Shown here: piece after piece, positions 20,713 to 31,983 of the stretch
Numbering within the stretch: the first letter of the stretch is position 1
Layout of the letters: the number at the start of each line of letters is the position of its first letter
DNA from: Thermothielavioides terrestris NRRL 8126
Taxonomy: Eukaryota > Ascomycota > Sordariomycetes > Sordariales > Chaetomiaceae
Length of the DNA stretch: 64,000 bases
Reading direction: 5' to 3'
Assembly: GCF_000226115.1 (NCBI RefSeq)
Contig: NC_016457.1
Location: 8,060,001 to 8,124,000, forward strand
Program-made: the position numbers and the translations under genes
The notes under the pieces: model-generated
The model's database searches: none
What the model saw: only the letters and a program-made list of their open reading frames with translations
What the model was told of the DNA's origin: nothing

Positions 20713-21925
20713 TCATGGCAGCGCATGATGTACGCTCGGCGGCCTGCTCGAGTACACTGGCGGCTCTTCTGGTGCCCGCCATCCGTCCGACACCAAGTAA
20801 TTAGCGAGGCCAACAGACGAGACCGTCTCCATTGACGCCCGGCTTCCCGGGTTTGGGGCTGCTGCAACTTCGTCGGCCACACAGCCCAGATGCCCCCGAG
20901 CCAGCTCAGGGGCGAAAGGGTAGTGGTAAGGGGGCGGCGGCGAGTGTCGCCTCTGAGGGGTCGCTTGCGGACTGGGGTCATCAACAGCAGCACGCCGCGC
21001 CGTCCCTCGCTCCACGTCAGAAGCCTGTTCGACCTTCGCGAATACCGAAGGCGATGGCCGCCTCGCACGCCAGGCCGTGATAACGGCCGTCAGCATGGAT
21101 GAGAGACTAATTCGAACTTGTAAGCAGGGCGGTCCAGCGAGTTCGGCAGGCGGTGAGGTGGGGATACACACATGACGAGCCCGCCAAGGCCAAATACCAC
21201 ATCCAGTGAGTGACAGACGGCCCTGTGTCTGGCCATGCCGTGAGGGAAGGGAGGTTCTTTCCCGAAGCTAAGCATGGCATGTGTAATCGAATCTGAGCGG
21301 TGTTAGTGGAACGGCGGCACAGCCAGAGCCCGGGAGACTGGGCCGCTGCCACGACGTACCATCACGTGGAGGAGGCCTATGGCAGTAGTGTTCGTGGGCA
21401 CCGTCGAGCTGGACCATGATGTTGAGTAAGGCCACCATGGCACAGCCGTCGCCGAACAGGGTCGCCAAGCCCCGGAACGGCCATCTGGCGGGCCGCAACA
21501 GCCGGAGCAGGCACGGGACTGCGAGAGCGAAAGCGTGGTAGATTAAGATCACAGAAGCCTGGGACGGCGAGTTAGACAGGTCTTTCTTTGCCCTGTCACA
21601 CGTTCCTCTGATCCGGGTCAACCAGTCGCACCTGCATGCGCGCCCAACGCATCATCCGCCTCGCGGAGTGCATCTCGCCCGGTGAGCGCGGCCACGGCCC
21701 ATCCTCGTGGAAGTAGCTCGATCTCTGGAAGGCTTGCAGCGAGTGGTAGGCAAAGACAAAGTAGGCGAATTGGAGGAGCCTCAGAACGGTCGAGGCGATG
21801 GCAGACCAGTCCCGCCGGTTCCGAACAGGTTTCTCGTTGATGGCCCCGCTGGTCTCAGCAGCGCCGTCGACGTCGCTCCCGGCGCGCCGCGAGCAGATGC
21901 CGGAAACCAGCACGCATCTGCGCAT
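20713..21925 (-). CDS. Predicted four-helix integral membrane protein (unknown function)
   Basis: A multi-exon minus-strand gene assembled by hand: exons 21925-21632, 21558-21360, 21292-21170 and 21116-20713, about 339 aa. Introns are 73, 67 and 53 bp, with donors GTGCGA, GTACGT and GTGTAT. CTAAC-type branch points precede the first two acceptors (CCCAG, CTCAG). The last acceptor is AAG and that junction is the least certain. Hydrophobic stretches read IASTVLRLLQFAYFVFAY, ASVILIYHAFALAVPCLL, DVVFGLGGLVM and SLSSMLTAVIT. The C-terminus is a Pro/Arg-rich cytosolic-type tail. It resembles fungal MARVEL-like or uncharacterised membrane proteins only in general plan. Its stop lies 140 bp from the converging methyltransferase stop. 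The next gene is divergent from it and has a similar topology. Confidence 0.6.
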
Positions 21926-22895
21926 TTCGACACCTCCGCGATGTCTGTCACGGGCAAACACGGGACTTGGTGTGGTGATGTTGGACAGCAGGAGCAGCAA
22001 TGGCGGTCGTGTTGGCAGCAGCTGGGCGTTGCGGATGCCGGATCAGGCAGCTAAGTGATGGGATAAAAGAAACTCAGCACTTGTCCCTGGCTGCCCGTTG
22101 GGCTAAGGTACATAGTTCACTGTATGTACACTACGGTAGCCAATCGCTGCAAACATGCGGTTTCCTGTTGGGGCTGAGCATCCCCCCTGGCCGGGAGCCA
22201 GGCACTTTCATTTGCTCCCTGGCTGCCCGGCAATTGCCGATGACGCGTCCTCTCGTGTTAGTGCAGGGGGCTTGTGCCAGAACCGGCAAGCGCACGCCTT
22301 CCCATCAAGCTTGGTGGACTTTCCCCTCGAGGCTGGCTTTCTGTCTCGTCCTGGAAAAGCAGGCGCTGTCGAGTGACGGCTCTGAAACACAAACACGCTT
22401 CATTCCTTCGCCGTTTGTGTCCGTGGAACCGCTGTGGTAAGCTTTTACGCTTGGATCTAGCCGCCGATCGGGCCAGGAACGCCGTCACCAATGGAAGGCC
22501 CCACTCGGCCCGGCGCCGTGAGGGCACCGCCCCGCTCGTTAAGCTTCCCCTCCATGTGTTGCCCCGAGGATCCGATTGGGACCGGCTGGGCCGTGTTGAC
22601 CGCCCTGGATAAACTGCCGCCCTCGAGGGGCACAGCACAGCACCCAGCGCGGTACACAGCCACAGCCTTCCAGGCTTGTGTCTCTCAATCAGCCCTGCCT
22701 GTGCTCATCATGAACTTGCTTGACCGTCCGTCGTGACTGTTGTTGTGTGTTGTTGTTTTCTCATCTCGGCCATCCATGAATTGACGCTGCCTCCGACACT
22801 CCCCAGCAATTGCAATTACTTGCAACTGCTTTGCGCTGTCTTCCAAGCGGAAGTCGGCTGCGGCGGCCTCGGCGCCCCCCCAAAAACCGCCGACG
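21926..22895. other. Divergent promoter region between two membrane-protein genes
   Basis: About 970 bp between two divergent four-helix membrane protein genes. The phrase CCTGGCTGCCCG occurs twice (about 22088 and 22220). No coding exon is supportable. Co-regulation of the flanking pair from this region is possible but untested. Confidence 0.5.
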
Positions 22896-24346
22896 ATGGG
22901 CTGGGAGCTGTCGACATGGCTGGCGCTCGCCCGCGCGTTCCAGCTGCTGGGCTCGCTGGCCGCGACCGTCATGCACGGCTACCTGACTATCCACGTCTAC
23001 GTCAACAGAGACGGTCTCTCGGCGCACATGGTGGTCCTTGAGTTGCTGGTACAGAATGCCTGCTCTTCGGTCAAGACTCCTCTCTCCCTTCGTTCTGTCT
23101 GACTGCATGCCAGGCCTGCCTCCTGCTCGGCTACTCGACGCTAGCCATCGCGCTCCAGCACACCGGCCAGCGGTCCAGCAAGACCCCCTGGCTCACCGGC
23201 TTCGCCGTCTGCGACGTGTTGGTGTGCGCTGTGCTGCTCGGCATCATCTCGACACTTGCCCATGCTGGCCTTCCCGTCCACTGCGGCGGCATGACGCGGT
23301 CGAACTGTCCGTAGCCGCCTCGGCCTTGAGCGATTTGTTTGTGGAGCTAGACACTTACACATGCCCGCAGACCTACCGGGTGACAGACCCAATTTCCCCT
23401 CCTATGGCTACACCACGATCCGGTTCAGTGATGAGAGCCCCGGCCAGCGCGGTGAGCTCGACTACCTCTGCGGCTTGGACCGCTCATACTATGTCATCGC
23501 GAACACCCTGATGTCTGTGTCCCTCCCTCGCTCTTAGCGGCGCCGACTTATTAACCCCTCGACAGCTTCACCTACATCTTCACCATCACCGTGACTGTGC
23601 TTCGGGCACTGGAGAAGCGCTACACTAAGACCACTCGGGTCAACGAGCTGCTCGAATCGCTCGAGCGAGCTGAGGAGATCAGCCTCAAAGTCATGGAATC
23701 CCCGTCCCGGGCTCTCGACGAGCCCCCCAGGCCGAACCTCCCACCACCGGAAGCCCCCAGCGAGGGCATCCTCACGCGCAACCCCTCCCTCCGCAGCAAC
23801 TTGACCGCCGCAACCGTCTCGGCATCCTCGCATGCCGGACCCCACGCCGCCACCTCCATCCCCCGCCGCCCGGTCCCGCCTCCGCAATCGCGCCGACCAC
23901 GACCCTCCATCCCCCCATCCCCCGCCTCGCCGCCCGTACCCGAGATACCCTTCGTTCCCGTGCCCTTAGACGACGAAGACCCAGCAGAAGCCGCGCTAGT
24001 TGCAGACGGCATGCAGCACCAGCGTCCGCACCAGCATCAACCCCCCTATTACCAGCACCACCACCACCACTCCTCCTCCTCGTCGCATTCCCCCCCGCGG
24101 ATGCTGCTGCCCATCCTATCCGAAGAGGTGCACCGGCAGTCCGACGCCGACGCGGACGCCGAAGCGGACGCCAACGCGGCGCTCGTCTCGGATGGCATGC
24201 GTCCGTCCGAGCCCACTCTGCCGCCCTACCGGCCCGGCAACCGCCGCATGTCCGGCCACGCGGCCGAGAGCAACGAGATGCGGCTGAGCGAGTACATCAA
24301 GGGGCAGACGAGGGCGCAGGCGCTGAAGGATTCGGGGAGGTATTAG
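22896..24346 (+). CDS. Predicted four-helix membrane protein with long cytosolic tail (unknown function)
   Basis: Exons are 22896-23048, 23114-23306, 23371-23512 and 23566-24346, about 422 aa. Introns are 65, 64 and 53 bp, with donors GTACAG, GTCCGT and GTCTGT and CAG acceptors. Four hydrophobic segments are visible: ALARAFQLLGSLAATVMHGY, ACLLLGYSTLAIALQH, CDVLVCAVLLGIISTLAHA and YYVIANTLMFTYIFTITVTV. Between helices 3 and 4 is a luminal-type loop with Cys (HCGG, YLCGLDRSYY). A heptad-like helix (RVNELLESLERAEEISLKV) follows the last membrane segment. The remaining about 230 residues are disordered, Pro/His/Ser-rich, ending in a conserved-looking MRLSEYIKGQTRAQAL. The family is recognisable as a fungal conserved membrane protein, but I cannot name a function. 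Confidence 0.75.
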
Positions 24347-25153
24347 ACGAGGGTCGGTTGGTCTTTTTCTTTCTCAGTCTCTGGTGCGAGCGAGGTTGGG
24401 TTGTGGGTGGGCAGAAAGGGCAGGAATAAGGGGAATGTTTTTGGGTATTTCCTTTTTCTTTTCCCCTCTTACACCGTCTACTTTTCCTTCATCCCTTCTT
24501 GTTTATTGTTATCTGCGAGGCGGGGTCACGATGATATACGATACCATTTTTTCTGGCGTTTGGGAAGGAGGAAAATGGGAAGGAGGCCAAGGTGGTTATG
24601 GACGGGTTTGAATGAGATATCCCACCGTGGACTGTGATTTCAGTTTATATCGGCTGGTCAGAATCGCTAGCCATGTCGTGGTGGCATGGGAAATTTTTTT
24701 GTCATGGTTGCTGTAGTGTCTATTCCTTAATTCAACACTTGGACCACATCCACTTTCTTCCCCCCTTCCTTCCGTTCTGCAGCCTCATATACCAGCCGCG
24801 AACCAACCCTACCACCAGCTCCCGCCAGAAGCCCGCGTGGCTTAATGGCAGGAGTACGGTCAGCGCCAGTTTTCTGGCCGATACGGTTTCACATCCACAG
24901 TACTCGGTGAGGCTGGCACAGCGTAGTAAACACACCGCGTGTATAGATAGCGGGTTCTCATCAAGACATCATAGGTACCCAGACAACAAGGAAATGCCGA
25001 ATCGTTGCCCAACCCTAGCAACCCAAACCCCATTAAGTTCCACCGAGTCCCATAATCCCAACCCTTTCCTTTACCCTCCTCCAAGCCAAAACAAACAAAC
25101 AGACAAACTCACAATCACCCAGCAGGTAACCCCATCCGAACAGGACAGACAAC
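24347..25153. other. Intergenic between convergent genes
   Basis: About 800 bp receiving the 3' ends of the membrane protein (plus) and the SNF2 ATPase (minus). It is AT-richer than the coding DNA, with T-rich and G-rich tracts from 24360 to 24640. No additional gene was found. Confidence 0.55.
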
Positions 25154-28100
25154 TCACCAGCGCCGCCCGTACACCTCATGCTCCTTCCTCTGCCGCCCCG
25201 TCCCGCGCCTGGCCATCGCGGCCATGGCCCCGACATCGCCCACGACCACCGAATTCTGAGCCAAGCCATACGGATCGTCATACACGGCGCGCCCGCCGGC
25301 ACCGCCGTCGGTGCGCGCGTCGTGCTTGAACAGCTCCAAGATCTCCTGCAGGCCGAGCTTGAGCTGGTCCTTGCCCCTGCGGCGGGCGGTGCCGGCCTCG
25401 ATGGCGGCGTCGGCGAGCTTGCGCTTCTTGTCCTGCAGCTCGAGGATGCGGGCCTCGACGGTGTTGGCGACGGTGAGCTTGTAGACGACGACGTCGACCG
25501 TCTGGGTCAGCCGGTGGACCCGGTCGATGGCCTGCTCCTCGACGAAGGGGTTCCAGAAGGGCTCGACGATGACGACGCGCGTGGCCGCCGTCAGGTTGAG
25601 CCCCAGCGAGCCGCACTTGAGCGAGCAGAGCAGCACGCGCGTGTGCGGGTCGCCGCGCAGCGCGCGCAGCGCCGCCTCGCGCGCGTCCGCCGCCATCTTG
25701 CCGTCGTACCGCACCGCCTTGAGGCCCGGCTGCGCCCGCAGGAAGGGCTCGATCAGGTCTAGCATCGAGGTGAACTGCGAGAAGACGATGAACTTGTGCT
25801 CCGCGGCTTCCTTGCGCAGGATGGACAGGAGTTCGCGGATTTTGGCCGAGGCCACGATGCTGGTGCTTCCGCCCGTGCTGGCCCTAGCGCGCTTATTTCT
25901 TGATGAAGACTTGGCTGTCCCGCGGCCGTTGTGGCGCTTGACGGGCAAGTCATCATCATCTTCTGAGTCGGAGTCGAGACTCGAGAGCAGTTCGGACTCG
26001 GAGATGCTGTCATCTTCGTCCTCGCCCGAGGAATCTGCATCGCTGGCGGCCGCCGGCTCGGAGACGACTTGCGAGCGGAGCTTAGACACTGACACAAACG
26101 TCTCGTCGTCCGAGTCGGCGTCGGGGTCTAGCTCGGGCTGGTCCTCTTCCGGCACGTCTTCGTCCTTGACGATGAAGCTGTCGAGCTGGCTTCCATCCTC
26201 CTCTTCGTCAGACGAGCGCTCCGAATCCTCAGAAGCGATGTCTTCTCCCTCGCCTTCCGCGTTCTCGTCTTCCTCGCCGCCAGCCTTGCCAAGACGCAGA
26301 GGCCCGCGTTCGTCCTCGGGGACCAGCCAGCTGCCCTGCGCCTCTTCTTCCTCCTCGTCATCACTATCCGTAATGATCTTGCGACCTCGGGGTTTCCGCT
26401 TGTCCATCTTTACAATCTTGATCTCTTCTTCCACGACGCTCACTCTCTTCCCCTTGCTTTTCGACTTCTTCCGGTCCGTGCTATCGTTGTATACTTTCTC
26501 CAAGCTCTCGATACACGCGGTGCACCTTACATGCCCGGCAGCCACCTCCGCCTTAGTCAGATCGTTGAGGCACATCTCACATTGCTTCGTCTGGATGCCC
26601 ATGCCTCCAAAGGCATCGGCCAGGTCATCCAAGTCGTCTGCCGCGCTTGCCTTGGGCTGCACAGCTGTGTCCGCCGCCAGGGCGTCCCTGTCCTTGTCGA
26701 GCTTCGCCTCGGACAGCCGCGGGTGGTTGCACGCCTGGCGCAGCCGCAGGAGCAACACGAGGGCGTTGGCGTAGTTGACCTTGCTCTTCTTCATCATCTT
26801 CTCGAGACTCCGGTCGGCGCGCGCCTCGAGCTCGTCGTAGAACTTGCGCTCGGCGGGCGAGAACTGCGTCTCCACGGTGACGACCTTGCGCTGGGTGACC
26901 TTGAACGCGGGGGTCGGTGCCTCGGTCTCTTCGCGACCCTCCGCCTTGGCCTTCGCGGCGGCCGCGGCCAGTGCCTTTTTGCCGCCGGCCACCAAGGCGC
27001 CTTCTTCCTTGAGGATGTCCTTGGTCCGCCGCTTCATGAAGCAGCGGAGGAGAGTGTGAAGCCGCCGGATGGCGATGTGGCCCTTGCCGCTCTTCATCGG
27101 GCCGTCTATGTTCGCCCGCCACTCAGCTAGGTCATCGTACGGCGGTATCCGGAGGAAATGGACGAGAGACTGGAGCTCATCGAGATTGTTTTGCATCGGC
27201 GTGCCGGTAAGACACCAGCGGTACTCGGCGCGGAGAGCGCAGCAGGCCTTGGTGCTCTTGGTGTTGCGGTTCTTGATGGTATGGGCCTCGTCCAGGATGA
27301 CACGGAACCAGTGGATGCCGAAACAGCCCGCCTGGGGTGCATTTGTGGGGTCCGGATTGCTGTTTCCATGCTCGGATACCAATGTCTGATAGGTGGTGAT
27401 GACCACATCGTGCTTGGCGAGGACCTTGGGATCCTTGGTCCGTTGGGGACCGTGATGGACGCAAACCTTCAGCTCATGACTCTTAGCCACCTTCTCCTTG
27501 ATCTCGGTCTCCCATTGGCGGATGAGCGCCAGCGGTGCCACCACCAGCGTCGCGTTCGTGACTTGGTCGAAGTGCTTCTTCCACCCTTCGTCTTCCGGAC
27601 CAGGCATCGGATTGCTGACGATCAGCGAGATGCTCTGCAGCGTCTTTCCGAGACCCATGTCATCGGCCAAGATGCCACCCTTGGTGACTTTCCCTCTCTT
27701 GTGGGTACTGACCTCGCGGCCCCGCATCCATTTTACTCCCTCGACTTGGTGTGGCAGAAGCTTAACTTTGATGCCTTCCAGGGTGCCATCCTCGATCGTC
27801 TCGGCTTTTGATTCGCCACCCCCAGGTTTGTCCTTGCCGTCCCCGTCTTTTTCCTCCTCTTCGTCATCCTCCATACTGCCCTCGAGCAAGGCTTTCAAAT
27901 CCGCCGATGCCTTGGCAGGATCCGTGTAGAACACCGTATCCCCGTATGCCGATCCCGACGGCTGGCTGTATTGGTAGGCTGGCTGGGCGTCCTCGCTGAG
28001 CGAGCTAAACATGGGCAATGCTGGCGCTTTCCTGGACTCGGCCTTGGGTTTCAACGGACCTGAACTCCTATACATATCGCTGTGGAACTCGGGCCGGGTC

Positions 28101-28701
28101 TTGCGCTGAATGAACATGGAGTTGGTATCGTCTTTACGCGGGCCGAATCGCGCGGCCAGCTTTGTCGGGTGGCCAAAGCTGGGTTTCGGCGTGGCGGCGG
28201 CGGGGGTTCTGATGACGGGAATCGGGCTGTCTGTCAAGTCGACCACGTCGCCGTTTGGCCTGCCATCTGGCCTCGACGGCGTCTGGGCGGCGGGGCCAAG
28301 GGACAGGTTGGCCGCCTGGGAGCTGAGGATCTCGAGGTCGTCATCGCTGAATGATTCCTTGCGTAGGCGGGCCATGGTGTCTGACACCGGGCGGCGTGCC
28401 GGTCGGACTTGAGGGGCTTTGGGAGCTTCTGGGGCTTTCGCGGCAACCGACTTTGAATAACTGATGGTAGTGGCCTGGACCAGGTCGTAGAAACTCTGTC
28501 TCAGATCAGCTCGCGATTTGCGCGGCTTTGTTTCAATTCGTTCCTCTTTTCGTTCAGAGTCGGCTGCTTTGTCGCGCGACGCGAGACTGTTCTGCGGCTG
28601 GACTGCAAACTGGGAGCCTGGCTTTCTGCAGCGGAGATGTCAGTTCTCCCTGCCGCAGCGGGATGGTGATGATGGTTATGGCAGAAGGCTGCATACTTCA
28701 T
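25154..28701 (-). CDS. SNF2-family ATPase/helicase (Rad5/Rad16-like group)
   Basis: A nuclear SNF2-type DNA translocase. The long frame is open well upstream of the internal ATG at 28375. I place the start at 28701, with a 5-nt first coding exon (28701-28697, ATGAA), a 71-bp intron (28696-28626, GTATGC..CAG, branch CTGAC) and exon 28625-25154, about 1158 aa. Motif [10 protein letters not shown], falls near residue 321, and DEAH ([11 protein letters not shown]) near 447, followed by TGTPMQNN. A Cys-rich knuckle ([15 protein letters not shown]) lies near 683. A very acidic region separates the two ATPase lobes. The helicase C lobe carries [19 protein letters not shown] near 1000 and the arginine-finger segment [11 protein letters not shown]. 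The knuckle is shorter than a full C3HC4 RING, so ubiquitin-ligase activity is doubtful. Roles in repair or chromatin remodelling are inferred from the family. Confidence 0.88.
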
Positions 28702-30553
28702 CTACGACACTCCCAAGCGGTGCGCACGGTTGCCCAAGCTGTGTGCGTCCAGAACGCGTGCAGGACCCGTGGTTGAGACGTTGTATCGGCAGATGCCTGC
28801 AGCCCGCTGCCCGCTGCCTTGCCTGCTGCCTGCCGCCTGTCCACTCAGTGTTTACGAAAGTGACGAAAACGAGACCCGGCTCCGAGGCAACCATTCCGCA
28901 AGACCCCACTTGCCTACCCTAACCCTGACTCTTCAAACCGGCACTACCACATACGGTTAGGTAGTTTACAGTTACAGTTACTCCACTGACACTGTCTGCC
29001 AATCCCCTGAAGCACTTCCAGGTTCCCCTGCCTCACAGTTTGACACTCTCACATGGACCTGCAGGGGCTACCTCCGTACTTCCATACTCCGTCGCTTGAC
29101 GGGACGCATAACTCCCGGTTGATTTTGATCATGATCGAGTTCAGGTAGCGTAGGTGGTAAGAGCAGATGCGCTACCGTCCCTAAATCTACTTGGTTAAGT
29201 GTCAACGAGCACTGGTGGCACCTCTCGTGTTAAGTCCTGGCTCGCCTGGTATGTATTGAGCTGCCCATGCCTACCTTACCTAGTAACAGTCACCGACGGG
29301 GCACTCCGAACCTTGCCGGTACCTTTCGTGCAACTCAAGGACCCTTGGGCGGGCTCAACCTGGTGCGGGTTGATCTCGACCAAGCTGACGAGCGGCTGTA
29401 ACTTTCAGTTTCACAGTCCGGTGCAACTGCAAGATCTAGAATTTAGGCGCACTCAACCTGCCCCCCGGGTTGTCCGGGTCCCTTATTCCGTAGGCTTGAG
29501 ACGCTTCTAACGGGGGAACACGAGAGGCTCCCATGTCGCCTCGTCTAGCAAGGCCGGGGTCATTGAGGTCTTTCTTGGTTCCATTCCAGCGACAGACAGG
29601 TAATAAAGAAATCCAAGTTTGCCTCGGGAAGCTTCTCCAGCCGCTTTCACTCAGAGCTCTTCCGACACCCTTCCACAACGCTTCGGCCATAACACCCCTG
29701 CCTAGTCGTAACCGACAGGCCCAATTCTCAATGTGCCCCTGGAAACATAGAAACATTCGCTTCCCAGGGAAATCGAAAGACGCCATTCACAACCCTCCAG
29801 CGAAATCTTCCCCCGGACCGTAGTCAGTCTGTCAGTCTTGGTAACGGCCTGCTGACTGCAATGCCGGATGGACGAATCGCTTGTTGCATGCATTACAGGC
29901 TTGGAGCGGCCCAGAATGCCCAAGCGTGCAAATTGCGGACATGTTTGCTCGAGCTCGAAGTGTACAAACAGCGTCCCGCCGCTTGCTCGGTTCAAAGGTG
30001 CCAAGTAAGGCCTTGTTTGCTGTCAACTGCGGTGTGCTTGCGCCCCCTTTTCGTCTGGTCAGTGTTTCGTGCCTCAATCAAAGAGATTCGAATTCCAGCT
30101 CTCTATGATTGGAGCTTTGGTTTTCTGCGGCCTCTCAGCCTGTGCTTCCAATCATGTGGTAACCTTTTCTTTCTTTTCTTAGCCATATCATGCACGCCTA
30201 TCTATTTTTCTTCAACTCCTGGAGCCGTCAAAGACCATGACATTGCCAGCCTCATCAGGGAGCCCATGCCCTCTTTGTAAACCCGGGGTACACTACACCA
30301 CTTGAACATGGTCCAATTATCCGGCTTCTCCCACTTGGTCATCCCGGAGCACGACACCGGTGAGAGCGAGGGGGCAGCTGACGAGTCTTGCGCTCCCCAG
30401 GGCAGCGTCCGGAATGGAGCATAAAGCAGCTCGAGCCCGCCAGCTTGGGTAACTAAATGGGGCTGTGCTCTGTGTCCTCGAGCACTCGTTACTCACAGGG
30501 CAATTCTCTCCTCCTGGAGCCTCACGCTTTCTGCCGCTCGTTTTGTGTACGCA
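28702..30553. other. Long intergenic region
   Basis: About 1.85 kb between divergent genes (SNF2 on minus, secreted protein on plus). Open frames are short and overlapping, with no recognisable domain. The text contains scattered short TACCTAACC/CCTACC-type motifs. No tRNA, 5S rRNA or repeat family was recognised. Confidence 0.55.
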
Positions 30554-31363
30554 ATGGCCAGGAGATTCCTTCTCTCGTTACTCATCGGGATCGTGTCCCT
30601 CGGCATGACCCTGGCGGCTCCCACCGTGTATCCGGAAGTGATTCCCGGCCCCGGCCTGCCGACGCTCGCCGAACTGAACCTGACCACGGCCCAGCTCTAC
30701 GAGCTTGGGAGGCCCAATACTACAGGTAACGAACGCCTTGTACCCCGTCCGCCAACCACTTTGTCCCCCTCTTACTATTAGCTCTCTCTAACTCGCGGCT
30801 TCGCTCAACAACAACAACAGCCCTGCTGCGGCACGGCGTGACGCTGAGTCCGCGGTGGGAGGGCAGATGCGGGCCGGAAGACGGGGCGTACGCTAAAGTG
30901 GACGACGTCATCGCATGCTTTCACTACCTGCTGAGCCTGGACACGAGGCCCTGCAGGTCGATACACTATCCCAATAACAACAGGCTCTGCCAGGCAGGCG
31001 GGGCCCAGATCTTTGTTTTCACCACCAATATCAAGCACGCCGAGTCTTACTGGCAAGTTCAACTTCTTTATTTTCTGTCCTTAGAAGTGGACCGGCGTGA
31101 TTTCTAACAATTCCGGTACCCCCCCGAACAGCTCGGATGTTGCCCGGGGCGCCCTCTGGGTCATCGACCACTGCACCCGTCCGGACATGACCAGCGCTGG
31201 TACGTTTCACCCAACATCTTCTGCGCTTCGAGCTGGGCTGGACCATTGACCATTGACGGGCTCGAATGGGGAAACAGGATGGCAAGCCGCCTATGGCAAT
31301 GGCTTTCTCATTGTCAATGTAGCCAACCTAGGTTGGTTCAATGACCCGGACTGGACGAGATAG
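30554..31363 (+). CDS. Small secreted six-cysteine protein (effector-like, unknown)
   Basis: A predicted secreted protein of about 185 aa. Exons are 30554-30725, 30821-31052, 31132-31199 and 31278-31363. Intron 2 uses a GC donor (GCAAGT, 31053-31131) instead of GT; this restores a Cys in SYCSDVARGALWVIDHC. Introns 1 and 3 are ordinary (GTAACG and GTACGT). The signal peptide is clear (RRFLLSLLIGIVSLGMTLA, cleavage near residue 21). The mature part has six Cys (in RCGPED, IACFH, RPCRS, RLCQA, SYCSD and DHCTRP), consistent with three disulfides. The spacing and the phrases VIDHCTRP and GNGFLIV resemble other fungal secreted proteins of unknown role. No enzyme motif was seen. The stop lies 37 bp before the 81-nt T run. 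Confidence 0.78.
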
Positions 31364-31399
31364 GGGAACCTCCATAATACTGGGACGAGCTTGAGTTGG

Positions 31400-31484
<85 letters not shown>

Positions 31485-31983
31485 TCCCGTTGTGGCTCAG
31501 CGGGGTGCGTCCGGTCGACCTGAGCTGCGGAACAGGAGCGAAGCAGGGCATCGAGCCTGATCATATCTATTCAATGTAACAATACTGGCCCTTTTTAGAA
31601 TTCGTTCATACCGGCCAACAGAGTTCGAGGGCTCACTTGCTCCCACAGGTAAAGGCATGGAACCAACTCACTCCGCATGGGAGGTGGGAGGTGTCCAGCA
31701 GAAGATGGCGTCGCTGCCAGCCCTCGATTTGGTTCTTCCATAACAGCTGCAGCAGGGAGATGAACACAAAGGTAACCAGCGGCAGCAACGCGCTGACCCC
31801 TGACCAAGGTATCGAGAACATGAACGCCGCACCCCACAGCGTTTTTGATGTGATTAGTTCGTCCTTCGCCTCAGCCCAACTGCGCTGAGGGCAGGTTCCT
31901 GGAACCGCCACTTCGGATTGGCCTGGTACACACGAAGAGGGTGTTCGCACATGCGAACGGCAAAGCCCCATGCCGGCACACCG
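31364..31983. other. Intergenic with homopolymer tract
   Basis: About 620 bp between the convergent secreted-protein and Dal5-like genes. It holds the 81-nt T run (31401-31481), directly followed by a tRNA-like A-box phrase (TGGCTCAGCGG near 31492-31502) without a convincing tRNA fold. No open frame here is supportable. Confidence 0.6.
31401..31481 (+). repeat. 81-nt poly(T) tract (poly(A) on minus strand)
   Basis: An uninterrupted run of 81 T residues, preceded by GAGTTGGC and followed by GCTTCCCG. No other homopolymer in the window comes near this length. On the minus strand it reads as a poly(A) tail, which could mark a retroposed copy whose body would lie at 31482 and rightward. I saw no clear target-site duplication around it. 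An assembly or amplification artefact is possible. Confidence 0.9.

Noticed and set aside
28917..28926. CCCTAACCCT, a telomere-like motif
   Set aside because: Only ten bases, no array, and surrounded by genic DNA, so chance is enough.
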